This document shows, piece after piece, positions 9,462 through 17,469 of a stretch of 64,000 nt of DNA (the first letter of the stretch is position 1; the number at the start of each line of letters is the position of its first letter). Made by a program: the position numbers and the translations under genes. The notes under the pieces were generated by a model, which was given only the letters and a program-made list of their open reading frames with translations, searched no databases and was not told the DNA's origin. Where the stretch lies: positions 1,178,001 through 1,242,000 of the forward strand of contig NZ_CP050153.1 of the NCBI RefSeq assembly GCF_011617465.1. Direction: 5' to 3'. Source of the stretch: Brevibacterium pigmentatum (GTDB taxonomy: Bacteria > Actinomycetota > Actinomycetes > Actinomycetales > Brevibacteriaceae).

Positions 9462-9683
9462 ATGGCCAAAAAAGAAGGGGTCATTGAGATCGAAGGCACC
9501 GTTGTCGAGGCTCTGCCGAACGCATCGTTCCGGGTTGAGCTGAGCAACGGGCACAAGGTGCTCGCACATATCTCCGGAAAGATGCGTCAGCACTACATCC
9601 GCATCCTTCCCGAGGACCGGGTCATCGTGGAGCTGTCTCCATACGATCTCTCGCGCGGACGAATCGTTTACCGCTACAAGTAA
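9462..9683 (+). CDS. infA: Translation initiation factor IF-1
   Basis: 73 codons, the standard length. Single S1-like OB fold with the full family pattern ([19 protein letters not shown], then [21 protein letters not shown], ending RGRIVYRYK). IF-1 binds the ribosomal A site during initiation. First gene of the infA-rpmJ-rpsM-rpsK-rpoA-rplQ group. Confidence 0.97.
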   Translation: MAKKEGVIEIEGTVVEALPNASFRVELSNGHKVLAHISGKMRQHYIRILPEDRVIVELSPYDLSRGRIVYRYK

Positions 9684-9741
9684 GGATCTTCGATCATTCG
9701 CGTCCTGTCCTGACGGGCAGGGACCGAAAGAAGGAAAAACG

Positions 9742-9855
9742 ATGAAGGTTAAGCCCAGCGTCAAGAAGATCTGCGAGAACTGCCAGATTACCCGCCGTCA
9801 CGGCCGGGTCATCGTCATCTGCTCCAACCCGCGCCACAAGCAGCGCCAGGGCTGA
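9742..9855 (+). CDS. rpmJ: 50S ribosomal protein L36
   Basis: 37 codons, [20 protein letters not shown] and onward to KQRQG. The C-x2-C at residues 11 and 14 plus Cys27 and His32 form the zinc ribbon of the zinc-binding (C+) L36 type. AAGGAAAA precedes the ATG. It lies between infA and rpsM as usual. Confidence 0.96.
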   Translation: MKVKPSVKKICENCQITRRHGRVIVICSNPRHKQRQG

Positions 9856-9876
9856 GCAGCTCGTTCTGAGCAGATC

Positions 9877-9899
9877 GAGGCTCCTCTGACAGGAGCCTC
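9877..9899 (+). other. Hairpin between rpmJ and rpsM
   Basis: Nine-base-pair stem GAGGCTCCT/AGGAGCCTC with a five-base loop, no U-tract. It sits in a 214-bp gap, long for this operon, so it may be an attenuator or processing site before rpsM. Confidence 0.5.
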
Positions 9900-10069
9900 A
9901 GCAGCACCACACCCGCGCAAACCTCGCCATCTGCGTTCGGCGCCATGAGAAGTGAGAACTTCAGTGGAACGGACACAGGACGATACCTCCGGTCGGGGGC
10001 CGGAGACCTTGGGAGACCAAGGACAGGTTTGCATCAGCACCTCCGAGACAACAACAGGAGACAGTACCC

Positions 10070-10438
10070 ATGGCACGACTTGCCGGAGTCGACATCCCGC
10101 GTGAAAAGCGCGTGGAAGTCGCCTTGACTTACATCTATGGTGTGGGCCGCACCCGTGCGCGCCAGACCCTGACCGAAACGGGAATCAGCCCTGATACCCG
10201 TGTGAAGGACTTGAGCGACGCAGAGCTCGTCCAGCTGCGTGACTACATCGAGGGCACATTCCAGGTTGAGGGTGACCTCCGCCGCGAGGTGGCCGCCGAT
10301 ATCCGCCGCAAGGTCGAAATCGGAAGCTATGAAGGCCTGCGTCACCGCCGCGGTCTGCCGGTTCGCGGTCAGCGGACCAAGACGAATGCGCGTACCCGCA
10401 AGGGCCCCAAGCGCACCGTGGCCGGTAAGAAGAAGTAA
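10070..10438 (+). CDS. rpsM: 30S ribosomal protein S13
   Basis: 122 codons. Contains the S13 helix-two-turn-helix core ([21 protein letters not shown]) and the [22 protein letters not shown] tail that reaches the P-site tRNA. Preceded by AGGAGACAG. Followed 52 bases later by rpsK. Confidence 0.97.
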   Translation: MARLAGVDIPREKRVEVALTYIYGVGRTRARQTLTETGISPDTRVKDLSDAELVQLRDYIEGTFQVEGDLRREVAADIRRKVEIGSYEGLRHRRGLPVRGQRTKTNARTRKGPKRTVAGKKK

Positions 10439-10490
10439 CTCGCTCACCCGGTTGGCTGAGGCCAACCACCTCGATCAGGAGTAGGACAAT

Positions 10491-10895
10491 ATGCCTCCCA
10501 AGTCACGCGCCGCTACAGTGCGCAAGCCTCGCCGCAAGCTGAAGAAGAATATCGTTGCCGGCCAGGCTCACATCAAATCAACCTTCAACAACACCATCGT
10601 GTCGATCACCGATCCGACCGGTGCTGTCATCTCCTGGGCCTCCTCAGGTGAGATCGGCTTCAAGGGTTCGCGCAAGTCGACCCCGTACGCCGCTCAGATG
10701 GCTGCTGAATCGGCTGCTCGCCGGGCGCAGGAACACGGCCTGAAGAAGGTCGACGTGTTCGTCAAGGGACCGGGCTCGGGCCGCGAGACGGCTATCCGTT
10801 CGCTGCAGGCTGCCGGCCTGGAACTGGGAACCATCCAGGATGTCACCCCCGTTCCGTTCAACGGCTGCCGTCCCCCCAAGCGCCGCCGCGGCTGA
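10491..10895 (+). CDS. rpsK: 30S ribosomal protein S11
   Basis: 134 codons. [23 protein letters not shown] and [21 protein letters not shown] are the S11 signatures; the C-terminus [13 protein letters not shown] is typical. S11 forms part of the 30S platform. rpsD, which follows rpsK in many bacteria including mycobacteria, is absent here; rpoA follows after a 153-bp gap holding a small CATGGCC/GGCCATG hairpin (10980-10998). Confidence 0.97.
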   Translation: MPPKSRAATVRKPRRKLKKNIVAGQAHIKSTFNNTIVSITDPTGAVISWASSGEIGFKGSRKSTPYAAQMAAESAARRAQEHGLKKVDVFVKGPGSGRETAIRSLQAAGLELGTIQDVTPVPFNGCRPPKRRRG

Positions 10896-11048
10896 TCCTT
10901 CCGTGGAACTGCAACGGATGGCGGGTATGAGCCCGACATCGGTCGCAGAACGGATTCCCAGATAACCCGAACCGTTCTTCATGGCCCTTACGGCCATGAC
11001 GTGCAGTGCGAACGTCATATAGCGGATGTTCGCTGAAAGGAAGCCCAC

Positions 11049-12047
11049 GTGCTCATTGCACAGCGCCCAACGCTCACGGAAGAAGTCGTCTCCGATAACC
11101 GCTCACGGTTCGCCATCGAACCGCTCGAGCCCGGATTCGGCTACACCCTCGGCAACTCGCTTCGCCGGACCCTGCTGTCCTCGATCCCTGGTGCCGCCGT
11201 CACGTCCATCCGGATCGACGGAGTGCTCCACGAGTTCAGCACCGTGCCGGGAGTCAAGGAGGATGTCACCGAGTTCATCCTCAACCTGAAGTCCCTGGTC
11301 GTATCGTCCGAATTCGACGAACCGGTCGTCGCCTACCTGCGCAAGCAGGGACCTGGCACCGTGACCGCTGCCGATGTGTCTGCTCCTGCCGGAGTCGAGA
11401 TCCACAACCCGGACCTGCACATCGCCACGCTGAATGGTGAGGGTCGTCTGGACATGGAACTGACCATCGAACGCGGACGCGGATACGTTTCGAGCGCTCA
11501 GAACAAGAACGCGGATGCAGAGATCGGCCGGATCCCGGTCGATTCGATCTACTCCCCGGTTCTCAAGGTCACCTACAAGGTCGAAGCCACGCGTGTCGAA
11601 CAGCGCACCGACTTCGATCGTCTGGTCCTCGACGTCGAAACCAAGCCCTCGATGACCCCGCGCGATGCCATCGCATCTGCGGGTAAGACTCTGGTCGAGC
11701 TCTTCGGCCTGGCTCGAGAGCTCAACGTCGAAGCTGAAGGCATCGAGATCGGACCCTCGCCTGTGGACGCGGCCCTCGCCGCCGACCTGGCGCTGGCGAT
11801 CGAAGACCTCGACCTGACCGTGCGCTCCTACAACTGCCTCAAGCGCGAAGGCATCCACACCGTCGGTGAGCTCGTTGCTCGCAGCGAGGCCGACCTGATG
11901 GATATCCGCAACTTTGGTTCGAAGTCGATCGACGAGGTCAAGGCGAAGCTCAACGAGCTCGGCCTGAGCCTCAAGGACAGTCCTGCCGGATTCGAAGCCG
12001 GCCTCGTTGATGAGGACCAGTCCTACGTCGAAGACGAACAGTACTGA
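11049..12047 (+). CDS. rpoA: RNA polymerase alpha subunit
   Basis: 332 codons, GTG start with AAGGA upstream. The N-terminal assembly domain ([27 protein letters not shown]) and the C-terminal DNA/activator-binding domain ([35 protein letters not shown]), joined by a linker around residue 230, are both intact. The acidic tail ends [12 protein letters not shown]. Confidence 0.98.
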   Translation: MLIAQRPTLTEEVVSDNRSRFAIEPLEPGFGYTLGNSLRRTLLSSIPGAAVTSIRIDGVLHEFSTVPGVKEDVTEFILNLKSLVVSSEFDEPVVAYLRKQGPGTVTAADVSAPAGVEIHNPDLHIATLNGEGRLDMELTIERGRGYVSSAQNKNADAEIGRIPVDSIYSPVLKVTYKVEATRVEQRTDFDRLVLDVETKPSMTPRDAIASAGKTLVELFGLARELNVEAEGIEIGPSPVDAALAADLALAIEDLDLTVRSYNCLKREGIHTVGELVARSEADLMDIRNFGSKSIDEVKAKLNELGLSLKDSPAGFEAGLVDEDQSYVEDEQY

Positions 12048-12070
12048 TTAAGACCTAGGAGTAACTGACA

Positions 12071-12622
12071 ATGCCAACCCCAACTAAGGGTCCCCGCCTC
12101 GGCGGATCGCCCACACACGAGCGCATGATGCTCAACAACCTGGCAGCCCAGCTGTTCGAGCACAAGCAGATCAAGACGACCGTGACGAAGGCCAAGCGCC
12201 TGCGCCCGGTTGCCGAGCGCATGATCACGAACGCCAAGAAGGGTGACCTGGCCGCACGTCGTCGCGTGCTCGGCCAGATCTCCGATAAGTCGATCGTGCA
12301 CGAGCTCTTCACCTCGATCGCCGAAACGATGGCCGAGCGTCCCGGTGGATACACCCGTATCACCAAGATCGGTCCTCGCCCCGGCGACAACGCCCCGATG
12401 GCCGTCATCGAACTGGTCCTCGAGCCCTACTCGCCGAAGCAGGCAACCGTGAAGGAAGCCGAGCAGGCTACCGCCGCTGCTGCCGCTCCGGCAGAAGAGG
12501 CACCGGCTGAGGCCGAGGTCGTCGACGAGGCTCCGGCCGAAGATGCCGCTGTCGAGGCTGACGCTGTCGAGGCTGACGTCGAGACCGCTGAAGAGTCCTC
12601 CGAGGCTGTCGAGGAGAAGTAA
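12071..12622 (+). CDS. rplQ: 50S ribosomal protein L17 with long acidic tail
   Basis: 183 codons; the standard L17 core occupies residues 1-122 ([21 protein letters not shown] and [23 protein letters not shown]). Residues about 129-183 are an Ala/Glu/Asp/Val-rich, repetitive acidic extension. L17 lies at the peptide exit face of the 50S subunit. Such tails occur in actinobacterial L17; the role is unknown. Last gene of the operon. Confidence 0.96.
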   Translation: MPTPTKGPRLGGSPTHERMMLNNLAAQLFEHKQIKTTVTKAKRLRPVAERMITNAKKGDLAARRRVLGQISDKSIVHELFTSIAETMAERPGGYTRITKIGPRPGDNAPMAVIELVLEPYSPKQATVKEAEQATAAAAAPAEEAPAEAEVVDEAPAEDAAVEADAVEADVETAEESSEAVEEK

Positions 12623-12668
12623 GCTCCTCGACCGACATCCGGCTCGGTACTCCGAATCCGGACGTCAC

Positions 12669-12710
12669 ACACTTCAGGCGGGCACCCACACAGGTGCCCG
12701 CCTGAAGTGT
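12669..12710 (+). terminator. Strong hairpin ending the infA-rplQ operon
   Basis: Perfect 18-bp stem (ACACTTCAGGCGGGCACC and its complement) with six-base loop CACACA, 47 bases after the rplQ stop. Only ATTC follows, so it lacks a U-tract, but its stability and position make it the likely terminator. Confidence 0.85.
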
Positions 12711-12804
12711 ATTCACCGGTGCCTCTGGGTGCCGATGTACGAAACTATCGGGCCGCCTCGGCGGGGTCGGTTTCCACGCACCTGTCCGGCCACCTCGGCG
12801 TGAT

Positions 12805-12864
12805 CAATTGCTTTTCGTTCCAATCATCGGTTTCGATCCAGATGATTGGAACGAAAAGCGATTG
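12805..12864. repeat. 23-bp inverted repeat
   Basis: Arms at 12805-12827 and 12842-12864 are complementary at 22 of 23 positions (one G-T) around a 14-base centre. Arm core TTTTCGTTCCAATCAT is AT-richer than the surroundings. It lies just upstream of a leaderless-type promoter at 12894 and so could be an operator; a terminator or remnant of a mobile element is possible too. Confidence 0.75.
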
Positions 12865-12893
12865 TTCCGGTACGCAACCTGTGGCTCTCAACG

Positions 12894-13086
12894 TAATGTC
12901 ACCGCATGAGTGACCGGCGTCCTCTCTTCTGGGGCGGGCATCTGCGGATGTACCGCGATCCGTTCAGCGCACCGACGGTGGGTAAGCCATGGGTCAGACT
13001 GACGTCTCGATATGACGAGGGCCGGGGCGCAATCACGCCCCAGCCTTCGTTCAGCTCGCGTCGGCTCTCACTTCACGAGTCGGTTC
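12894..13086 (+). other. Orphan leaderless promoter with a short reading frame
   Basis: TAATGT at 12894-12899 is followed six bases later by ATG 12906, the same spacing as the leaderless genes in this window. The frame (MSDRRPLFWGGHLRMYRDPF and on) has about 35 plausible codons before it runs into the putP terminator and the putP 3' end, closing at 13157. No family recognised. It may be a gene remnant. The 375-bp gap 12711-13086 holds no other gene; CCGCCTCGG lies at 12753. Confidence 0.35.
13020..13045 (-). terminator. Terminator of putP
   Basis: Ten-base-pair GC-rich stem (GGCCGGGGCG/CGCCCCAGCC on the plus strand, one G-U) with a six-base loop, about 40 bases past the putP stop on the minus strand. 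Confidence 0.65.
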
Positions 13087-14607
13087 TCACCTCACGCGGG
13101 AGAGCGCCACGGATTCGTCGAACTCGATGTCAGAGGCCTCGTCGTGCTTGTAGGTGAAGCGGCTGACGACGACCGCGACGATGAGGTTGACGGCGAAGCC
13201 GGGGATGATCTCGTAGATCGCGTCCGTCATCGGGGTGCTGACCTGGCCCCAGACGAAGGCCACGACGGCACCGGAGAGCAGACCGAACAGGGCGCCCCAG
13301 TTGCTCAGGCGCTTCCAGAACAGGGTGAGCAGGACAATCGGGCCGAACGAGGCGCCGAAACCTGCCCATGCGAAGGCGACGAGGTCGAGGATGCTGTTCG
13401 ACGGTGAGATCGCGAGGACCACCGCGATGACGGCGACGACGAGCACACCGAGGCGGCCGAGCAGCACGTAGGTCTTGTCCTGGAAAGTCCGCGTGGATCC
13501 GGTGCGCAGCGCGACGATCTTGAACAGGTCCTCGATGAGGGCCGACGAGGTGACGACGAGCTGCGAGGAGATCGTCGACATGATCGCCGCCAGCACCGCA
13601 GCCAGCACGAGGCCGGCGATGAACGGGTGGAAGAGGATCTGTGCCAGGTCGAGGAAGACGGTCTCGGCGTCGGCGGGTTCCATGTCCGCGTGCTGGGAGA
13701 AGTAGGAGATGCCGACGATGGCGGTGGCGATGGCACCGAGCGCGGAGATCGCCATCCATCCGACGCCGATGCGCCGGGCGACGGTGGCGTCGGCGGGAGT
13801 GCGCAGAGCCATGAAGCGCACGATGATGTGCGGCTGGCCGAAGTAGCCCAGCCCCCAGGCTAGGGCGGAGACGACGGAGGTGATGGTCGCGAAGGTCCAG
13901 AAGCCTTCGGAGCCGAAGAAGTTGAGCAGTCCGGGATCGATCTCGGAGACGTTGCTGATCACGGTTGAGGGGCCACCGGCGTTGATGACGGCGACGATCG
14001 GCACTGCCACCAGAGCGGCGAACATCAGCAGCCCTTGGGCGACGTCGGTGAGCGTCGCACCGAGGAATCCGCCGAAGAGGGTGTAGATCATCGTGATCGC
14101 GGCGACGAGAAGCATTCCACCGAGGTAGTTGAGCCCGAAGCTCGACTCGAAGAACTTGCCGGCCGCGACCATGCCCGACGAGACGTAGAAGGTGAAGAAG
14201 ACGAGGATGATGATGCCGCAGACGATGCGCAGCAGTCGTGTCCGATCCTTCAGCCGCTGTTCGAAGAAGCTGGGGATGGTGATCGAGTCGCCCGCCTTCT
14301 CCGTGAACGCGCGGAGCCTCGGAGCGACGATCTTCCAATTGACCCAGGCACCGACCGTCAGGCCGATGGCGATCCAGGCCTCGATGAGACCGGAGACGTA
14401 GATGGCCCCGGGCAACCCCATCAGCAGCCAGCCGGACATATCCGATGCACCGGCGCTCAGGGCGGCAACGCTGGGTCGCAGTCCGCGCCCGGCGAGCATA
14501 TAGTCATCGAGATTGTTCTTCGTCTTACGGTAGGCGAACCAGCCGATGGCCAGCATGCCGATGAAGTAGAGGACGATCGCAATCGTGCGGAAAGTGGTTT
14601 CCGACAT
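13087..14607 (-). CDS. putP: Sodium/proline symporter
   Basis: 506 codons, about 13 hydrophobic segments, sodium:solute symporter family. The PutP subfamily is indicated by NLDDYMLAGRGLRPSVAALSAGASDMSGWLLMGLPGA near the N-terminus and AWGLGYFGQPHIIVRFMA in the middle. It imports proline with sodium for catabolism or osmoprotection. It lies 119 bp downstream of the nitroreductase gene on the same strand; AAAGGAG upstream of its start and the gap suggest its own promoter. Confidence 0.92.
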   Translation of the reverse strand: MSETTFRTIAIVLYFIGMLAIGWFAYRKTKNNLDDYMLAGRGLRPSVAALSAGASDMSGWLLMGLPGAIYVSGLIEAWIAIGLTVGAWVNWKIVAPRLRAFTEKAGDSITIPSFFEQRLKDRTRLLRIVCGIIILVFFTFYVSSGMVAAGKFFESSFGLNYLGGMLLVAAITMIYTLFGGFLGATLTDVAQGLLMFAALVAVPIVAVINAGGPSTVISNVSEIDPGLLNFFGSEGFWTFATITSVVSALAWGLGYFGQPHIIVRFMALRTPADATVARRIGVGWMAISALGAIATAIVGISYFSQHADMEPADAETVFLDLAQILFHPFIAGLVLAAVLAAIMSTISSQLVVTSSALIEDLFKIVALRTGSTRTFQDKTYVLLGRLGVLVVAVIAVVLAISPSNSILDLVAFAWAGFGASFGPIVLLTLFWKRLSNWGALFGLLSGAVVAFVWGQVSTPMTDAIYEIIPGFAVNLIVAVVVSRFTYKHDEASDIEFDESVALSRVR

Positions 14608-14726
14608 CTGAGCTCAGCTCCTTTGATAGGCCGAGCCGACCTTACAGCACAAGAGGTCGCGGGTGTGAATTCCCTGTGCGCCCATCTCCTGAGTGGATAC
14701 ACCTCCACCTGCCTCCGGCGGCAGGG

Positions 14727-15887
14727 CTAGAAAGGTGACAATCGAGGTGCTCGGGGGACCGGGGTTGTCGAGGTTCCCACCGAAAAGGCGGCGATCGGCC
14801 GATCGCGGAGGCAGGCCGCCAGTTCGCTTCGGACGGTCGGGCTGTCCTTGAGTTCGGAATGGACGTCGACGCGCAACCCGTATCGGTCGAGCATCAGCCA
14901 GATTCGGAGCAGGACTCGTCCGACCTCGACTTCGTCCGCGACCGACAGCGCTGGCCGCTCGGGGACGGACAAGATCAGATGGTGCGGATGCCGTCGCTCG
15001 GGACGAGCAGCCGTTATGAGTTCCGCCGCCGCAGAAGCCGGAGGAAGACTGTCATTCAGCGAACGTGACGGGCGCGCGAGTCGCGACCGTCGACCTGAGC
15101 GTGCCAACCGCCGTTTCGCCGAGTCTGCCGAAGCGACGGGTGCGAGTCCCGCCGAGGCCAGGCCGGTGATCAGGGAATGCAGCCATGGGCGATCGAGAAC
15201 CGCCGCGGCCCGGGCACCGAGCGGGGAGATGCGCAGACACTCGGCGGTGAGTCCGTCTTGGTGGTAGAGCGGGTCGCCGGCATCGAAGCGCAGCCAGCGC
15301 AGAGTCTCGGCAAACACCGCCCGGTCGCCATAGGAATGCAGCGCTGCACGGCGCAGCCATCCGCGCCATGTGCGGTCGGGGACTTCCACGAGGCGCACCC
15401 CGGTCTCGGCGATGGCGGTGCGGCAGATCAACATGGCCTTCGCGAAACTGGCTTCCGACCGTTCCAAGGGGCCGCGGTCGACCTGACGATGGTGCAGGTC
15501 GGCGACCCCGAAACGGGGCCATGCGGTCCGTGCCGTCGTCTCCGAGCACCTCACTGAGGGGTCGGCCGAGGATTCCGTGGTGGTCAGGCGCAGGTGGATG
15601 TCCAAGGTGGGACCGCGTCCTCGTACGGTGACGAATTCGGTGCGCACTCCCGCCTCGGCAGCGGCGATGACCAGCGATTCCAGCCAACAGCCCATGCCCA
15701 GGTGGAGGTCCTCGCTGCGCGGGTCCCCGTGCGGCAGCAGGCGAGCGGGGTCGACGCCGACCCGCACCTGCGCGGCCGCAGGCGTGCAATCCATGATTTC
15801 GGGGACCCACGGCTGGGTGTTGTGGGCCGATGGGGCGGAAGCCGCAACGGTGAAGAGTGACTCGATGAGGGCGGTGGTCAGTGTCAA
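14727..15887 (-). CDS. Acg-like nitroreductase-fold FMN protein
   Basis: 386 codons, TTG start overlapping the upstream stop by four bases (TTGA). The N-terminal APSAHNTQPW at 18-27 is the signature of the Acg subgroup of nitroreductase-fold proteins, and the C-terminal DEVEVGRVLLRIWLMLDRYGL region fits the paired FMN-binding half. Acg relatives may bind or sequester FMN rather than reduce nitro compounds; others in the fold oxidise peptidic rings. Fourth gene of the ligase operon. Codon use is normal; the middle third is unusually Arg-rich. Confidence 0.7.
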   Translation of the reverse strand: MTLTTALIESLFTVAASAPSAHNTQPWVPEIMDCTPAAAQVRVGVDPARLLPHGDPRSEDLHLGMGCWLESLVIAAAEAGVRTEFVTVRGRGPTLDIHLRLTTTESSADPSVRCSETTARTAWPRFGVADLHHRQVDRGPLERSEASFAKAMLICRTAIAETGVRLVEVPDRTWRGWLRRAALHSYGDRAVFAETLRWLRFDAGDPLYHQDGLTAECLRISPLGARAAAVLDRPWLHSLITGLASAGLAPVASADSAKRRLARSGRRSRLARPSRSLNDSLPPASAAAELITAARPERRHPHHLILSVPERPALSVADEVEVGRVLLRIWLMLDRYGLRVDVHSELKDSPTVRSELAACLRDRPIAAFSVGTSTTPVPRAPRLSPF

Positions 15888-17050
15888 TGGTGCTCCTCGG
15901 GCGAGGACGGGGACAGTTGGCGATCGACGAACACGAGCCGGTGCATCTTCCTGCCGCCGGAGCGGGCGAAGACCGCCGCCGAGGCGGGATTGTCCTCCGC
16001 GATGAACGTCACCCGCAGCCGTCGGTATCCTTTGGCGATCAGCGCGGAGTTGAGGTCCCTGATTGCGAGGCTGAGCAGGCCCGATCCCTGATGGCGGGGG
16101 TCGGTGCCTTGGATGATGAGCACGGCGTCTCTCATCGTGTGACGGTGCCGGAGCAGGTCGAGGAAGGCTCGCACACCGAGGCGGCCGCCGTGGCGGCGCA
16201 GGATCGGCGCCGGGTCGGGGATGACGAGTGCGAAGCAGCGAGGTGGAGCGTCGGCGGGATCATGCGCACCGGTGATATCGATGATGAGGTCGGGATCCAT
16301 CAGGGCGGACAGGCCCTGCATCTGTGAACGCAGCTGTGAGGGTGAGATAGCGGTGTAATAGGGCAGAGAGGCGAAGGCCGAGTTGAGAGTCGGCAGCAGC
16401 CGGTCGGCGAAACGGCGCAGACCGAATCGAGAGACACGGCGCCGTCGCAGGCCCAGGCGCTGCCATTCGGCGGCGGTGACCGCGGTGGCTCGGGCGGCGG
16501 GAATGGAACCGACGGGCACCTCCCACGTGTGTGCGAGCCCCCAGGCCTCGAACCCGGCTTCGGCGAACGTCGGCCAGCAGAAAGCGGGATTCCATGCGGA
16601 GTCGAAGAAGCCGGGACGATCGACTCCGTCGGTGAGCAGACCTCCGGTGACGTTGGGCAGGGGAGAGACCGGACCGAAGATCCGTGATGCTCCCACCTGC
16701 TCGGCGCGCTCGACGAGGAATGAGATCACCCCGCTCAGTGCCTCGGCGTCGATGGCTTCTGCTGCGCCGAAGAACAGAGGCGGCGTAGAAGCGTGAGCGG
16801 AATCCAACTCGGCTGCCAGGGCAGCGGAACGGTGGCACATGACTCGGGCCGCCGTTACTCCCTGTTCGCTGTCGAACAGCCACAGTTCGACGGGCTCGTC
16901 GAACCACCCTCGGCCTGTGAACCAGTCGCGGATATCGGCGGCGAAGAGAGGCACATAGTGGTCCTCTTCGCCGCGTGCCCGCGCCAGGCGTGGGGCCAGG
17001 TCGATGAACTCTGCGAGATCGGCCCGGTCGCTCACCCGCCGCGGTCTCAT
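15884..17050 (-). CDS. Tandem-GNAT N-acyltransferase-like protein
   Basis: 388 codons from an ATG that overlaps the previous stop (ATGA). The C-terminal third is a GNAT domain with acyl-CoA loop QGTDPRHQGSGLLSLAIRDL and EDNPASAAVFARSGGRKMHR. The N-terminal half resembles the first domain of YghO-type double-GNAT proteins (IFGPVSPLPNVTGGLLTDGVDRPGFFDSAWNP, then FAEAGFEAWG). This suggests transfer of an acyl group to an amine; the substrate is unknown. An upstream in-frame start would overlap the preceding gene and is not supported. Confidence 0.75.
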   Translation of the reverse strand: MRPRRVSDRADLAEFIDLAPRLARARGEEDHYVPLFAADIRDWFTGRGWFDEPVELWLFDSEQGVTAARVMCHRSAALAAELDSAHASTPPLFFGAAEAIDAEALSGVISFLVERAEQVGASRIFGPVSPLPNVTGGLLTDGVDRPGFFDSAWNPAFCWPTFAEAGFEAWGLAHTWEVPVGSIPAARATAVTAAEWQRLGLRRRRVSRFGLRRFADRLLPTLNSAFASLPYYTAISPSQLRSQMQGLSALMDPDLIIDITGAHDPADAPPRCFALVIPDPAPILRRHGGRLGVRAFLDLLRHRHTMRDAVLIIQGTDPRHQGSGLLSLAIRDLNSALIAKGYRRLRVTFIAEDNPASAAVFARSGGRKMHRLVFVDRQLSPSSPEEHH

Positions 17051-17469
17051 TCGGAACTGAGCTTCGTGAATTCGTCGATCATGCCCAATCGGCCGTCCTC
17101 GGCGCGGAACTCGCCATTCGTGTATCCCCATTCCTCGGCCGTGAGGATCCTGATGAAGCCGCCTCGGGCCGGGGAGTCCTTGCCGCTGCCAACGAGCCAC
17201 TTCATGATCTCCCGATGCTCGGGGGTGCGCGCATATGCCAGCAGGTCGTCACGGGTGGCGAAGGCGACCATCAGCCCGATCCGGTCGGGGAACTCGAAGT
17301 AGCTGCGGTGCCACAGATACCCGGGTGCGGCCTTCAGCCCCTTGGCCACTCGCGGCCACCGCCGCAGCTGGCCCACCATCGCCAGCGGATTGCGGTAGCG
17401 GTTCGCTCCGAGGAAGAACGCTTTGGCTCGAGCCTGGGGCGGAGCCTGGGAGAAATCATTCGATCGCAT
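17047..17469 (-). CDS. Small ferredoxin-fold (ABM/DUF4188-like) protein
   Basis: 140 codons from ATG 17469, which overlaps the ligase gene end by 14 bases. The text AMVGQLRRWPRVAKGLKAAPGYLWHRSYFEFPDRIGLMVAFATRDDLLAYARTPEHREIMKWL follows the dimeric alpha-beta barrel pattern of antibiotic-biosynthesis-monooxygenase or spheroidene-monooxygenase-like proteins. Such proteins act as cofactor-free oxygenases or as accessory proteins. Family placement is by pattern only. Second gene of the four-gene operon. Confidence 0.6.
   Translation of the reverse strand: MRSNDFSQAPPQARAKAFFLGANRYRNPLAMVGQLRRWPRVAKGLKAAPGYLWHRSYFEFPDRIGLMVAFATRDDLLAYARTPEHREIMKWLVGSGKDSPARGGFIRILTAEEWGYTNGEFRAEDGRLGMIDEFTKLSSE

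Noticed and set aside
12906..13157. Full 83-residue protein from the orphan promoter
   Set aside because: The later half overlaps the putP terminator and 3' coding end; only the promoter and first codons are plausible.
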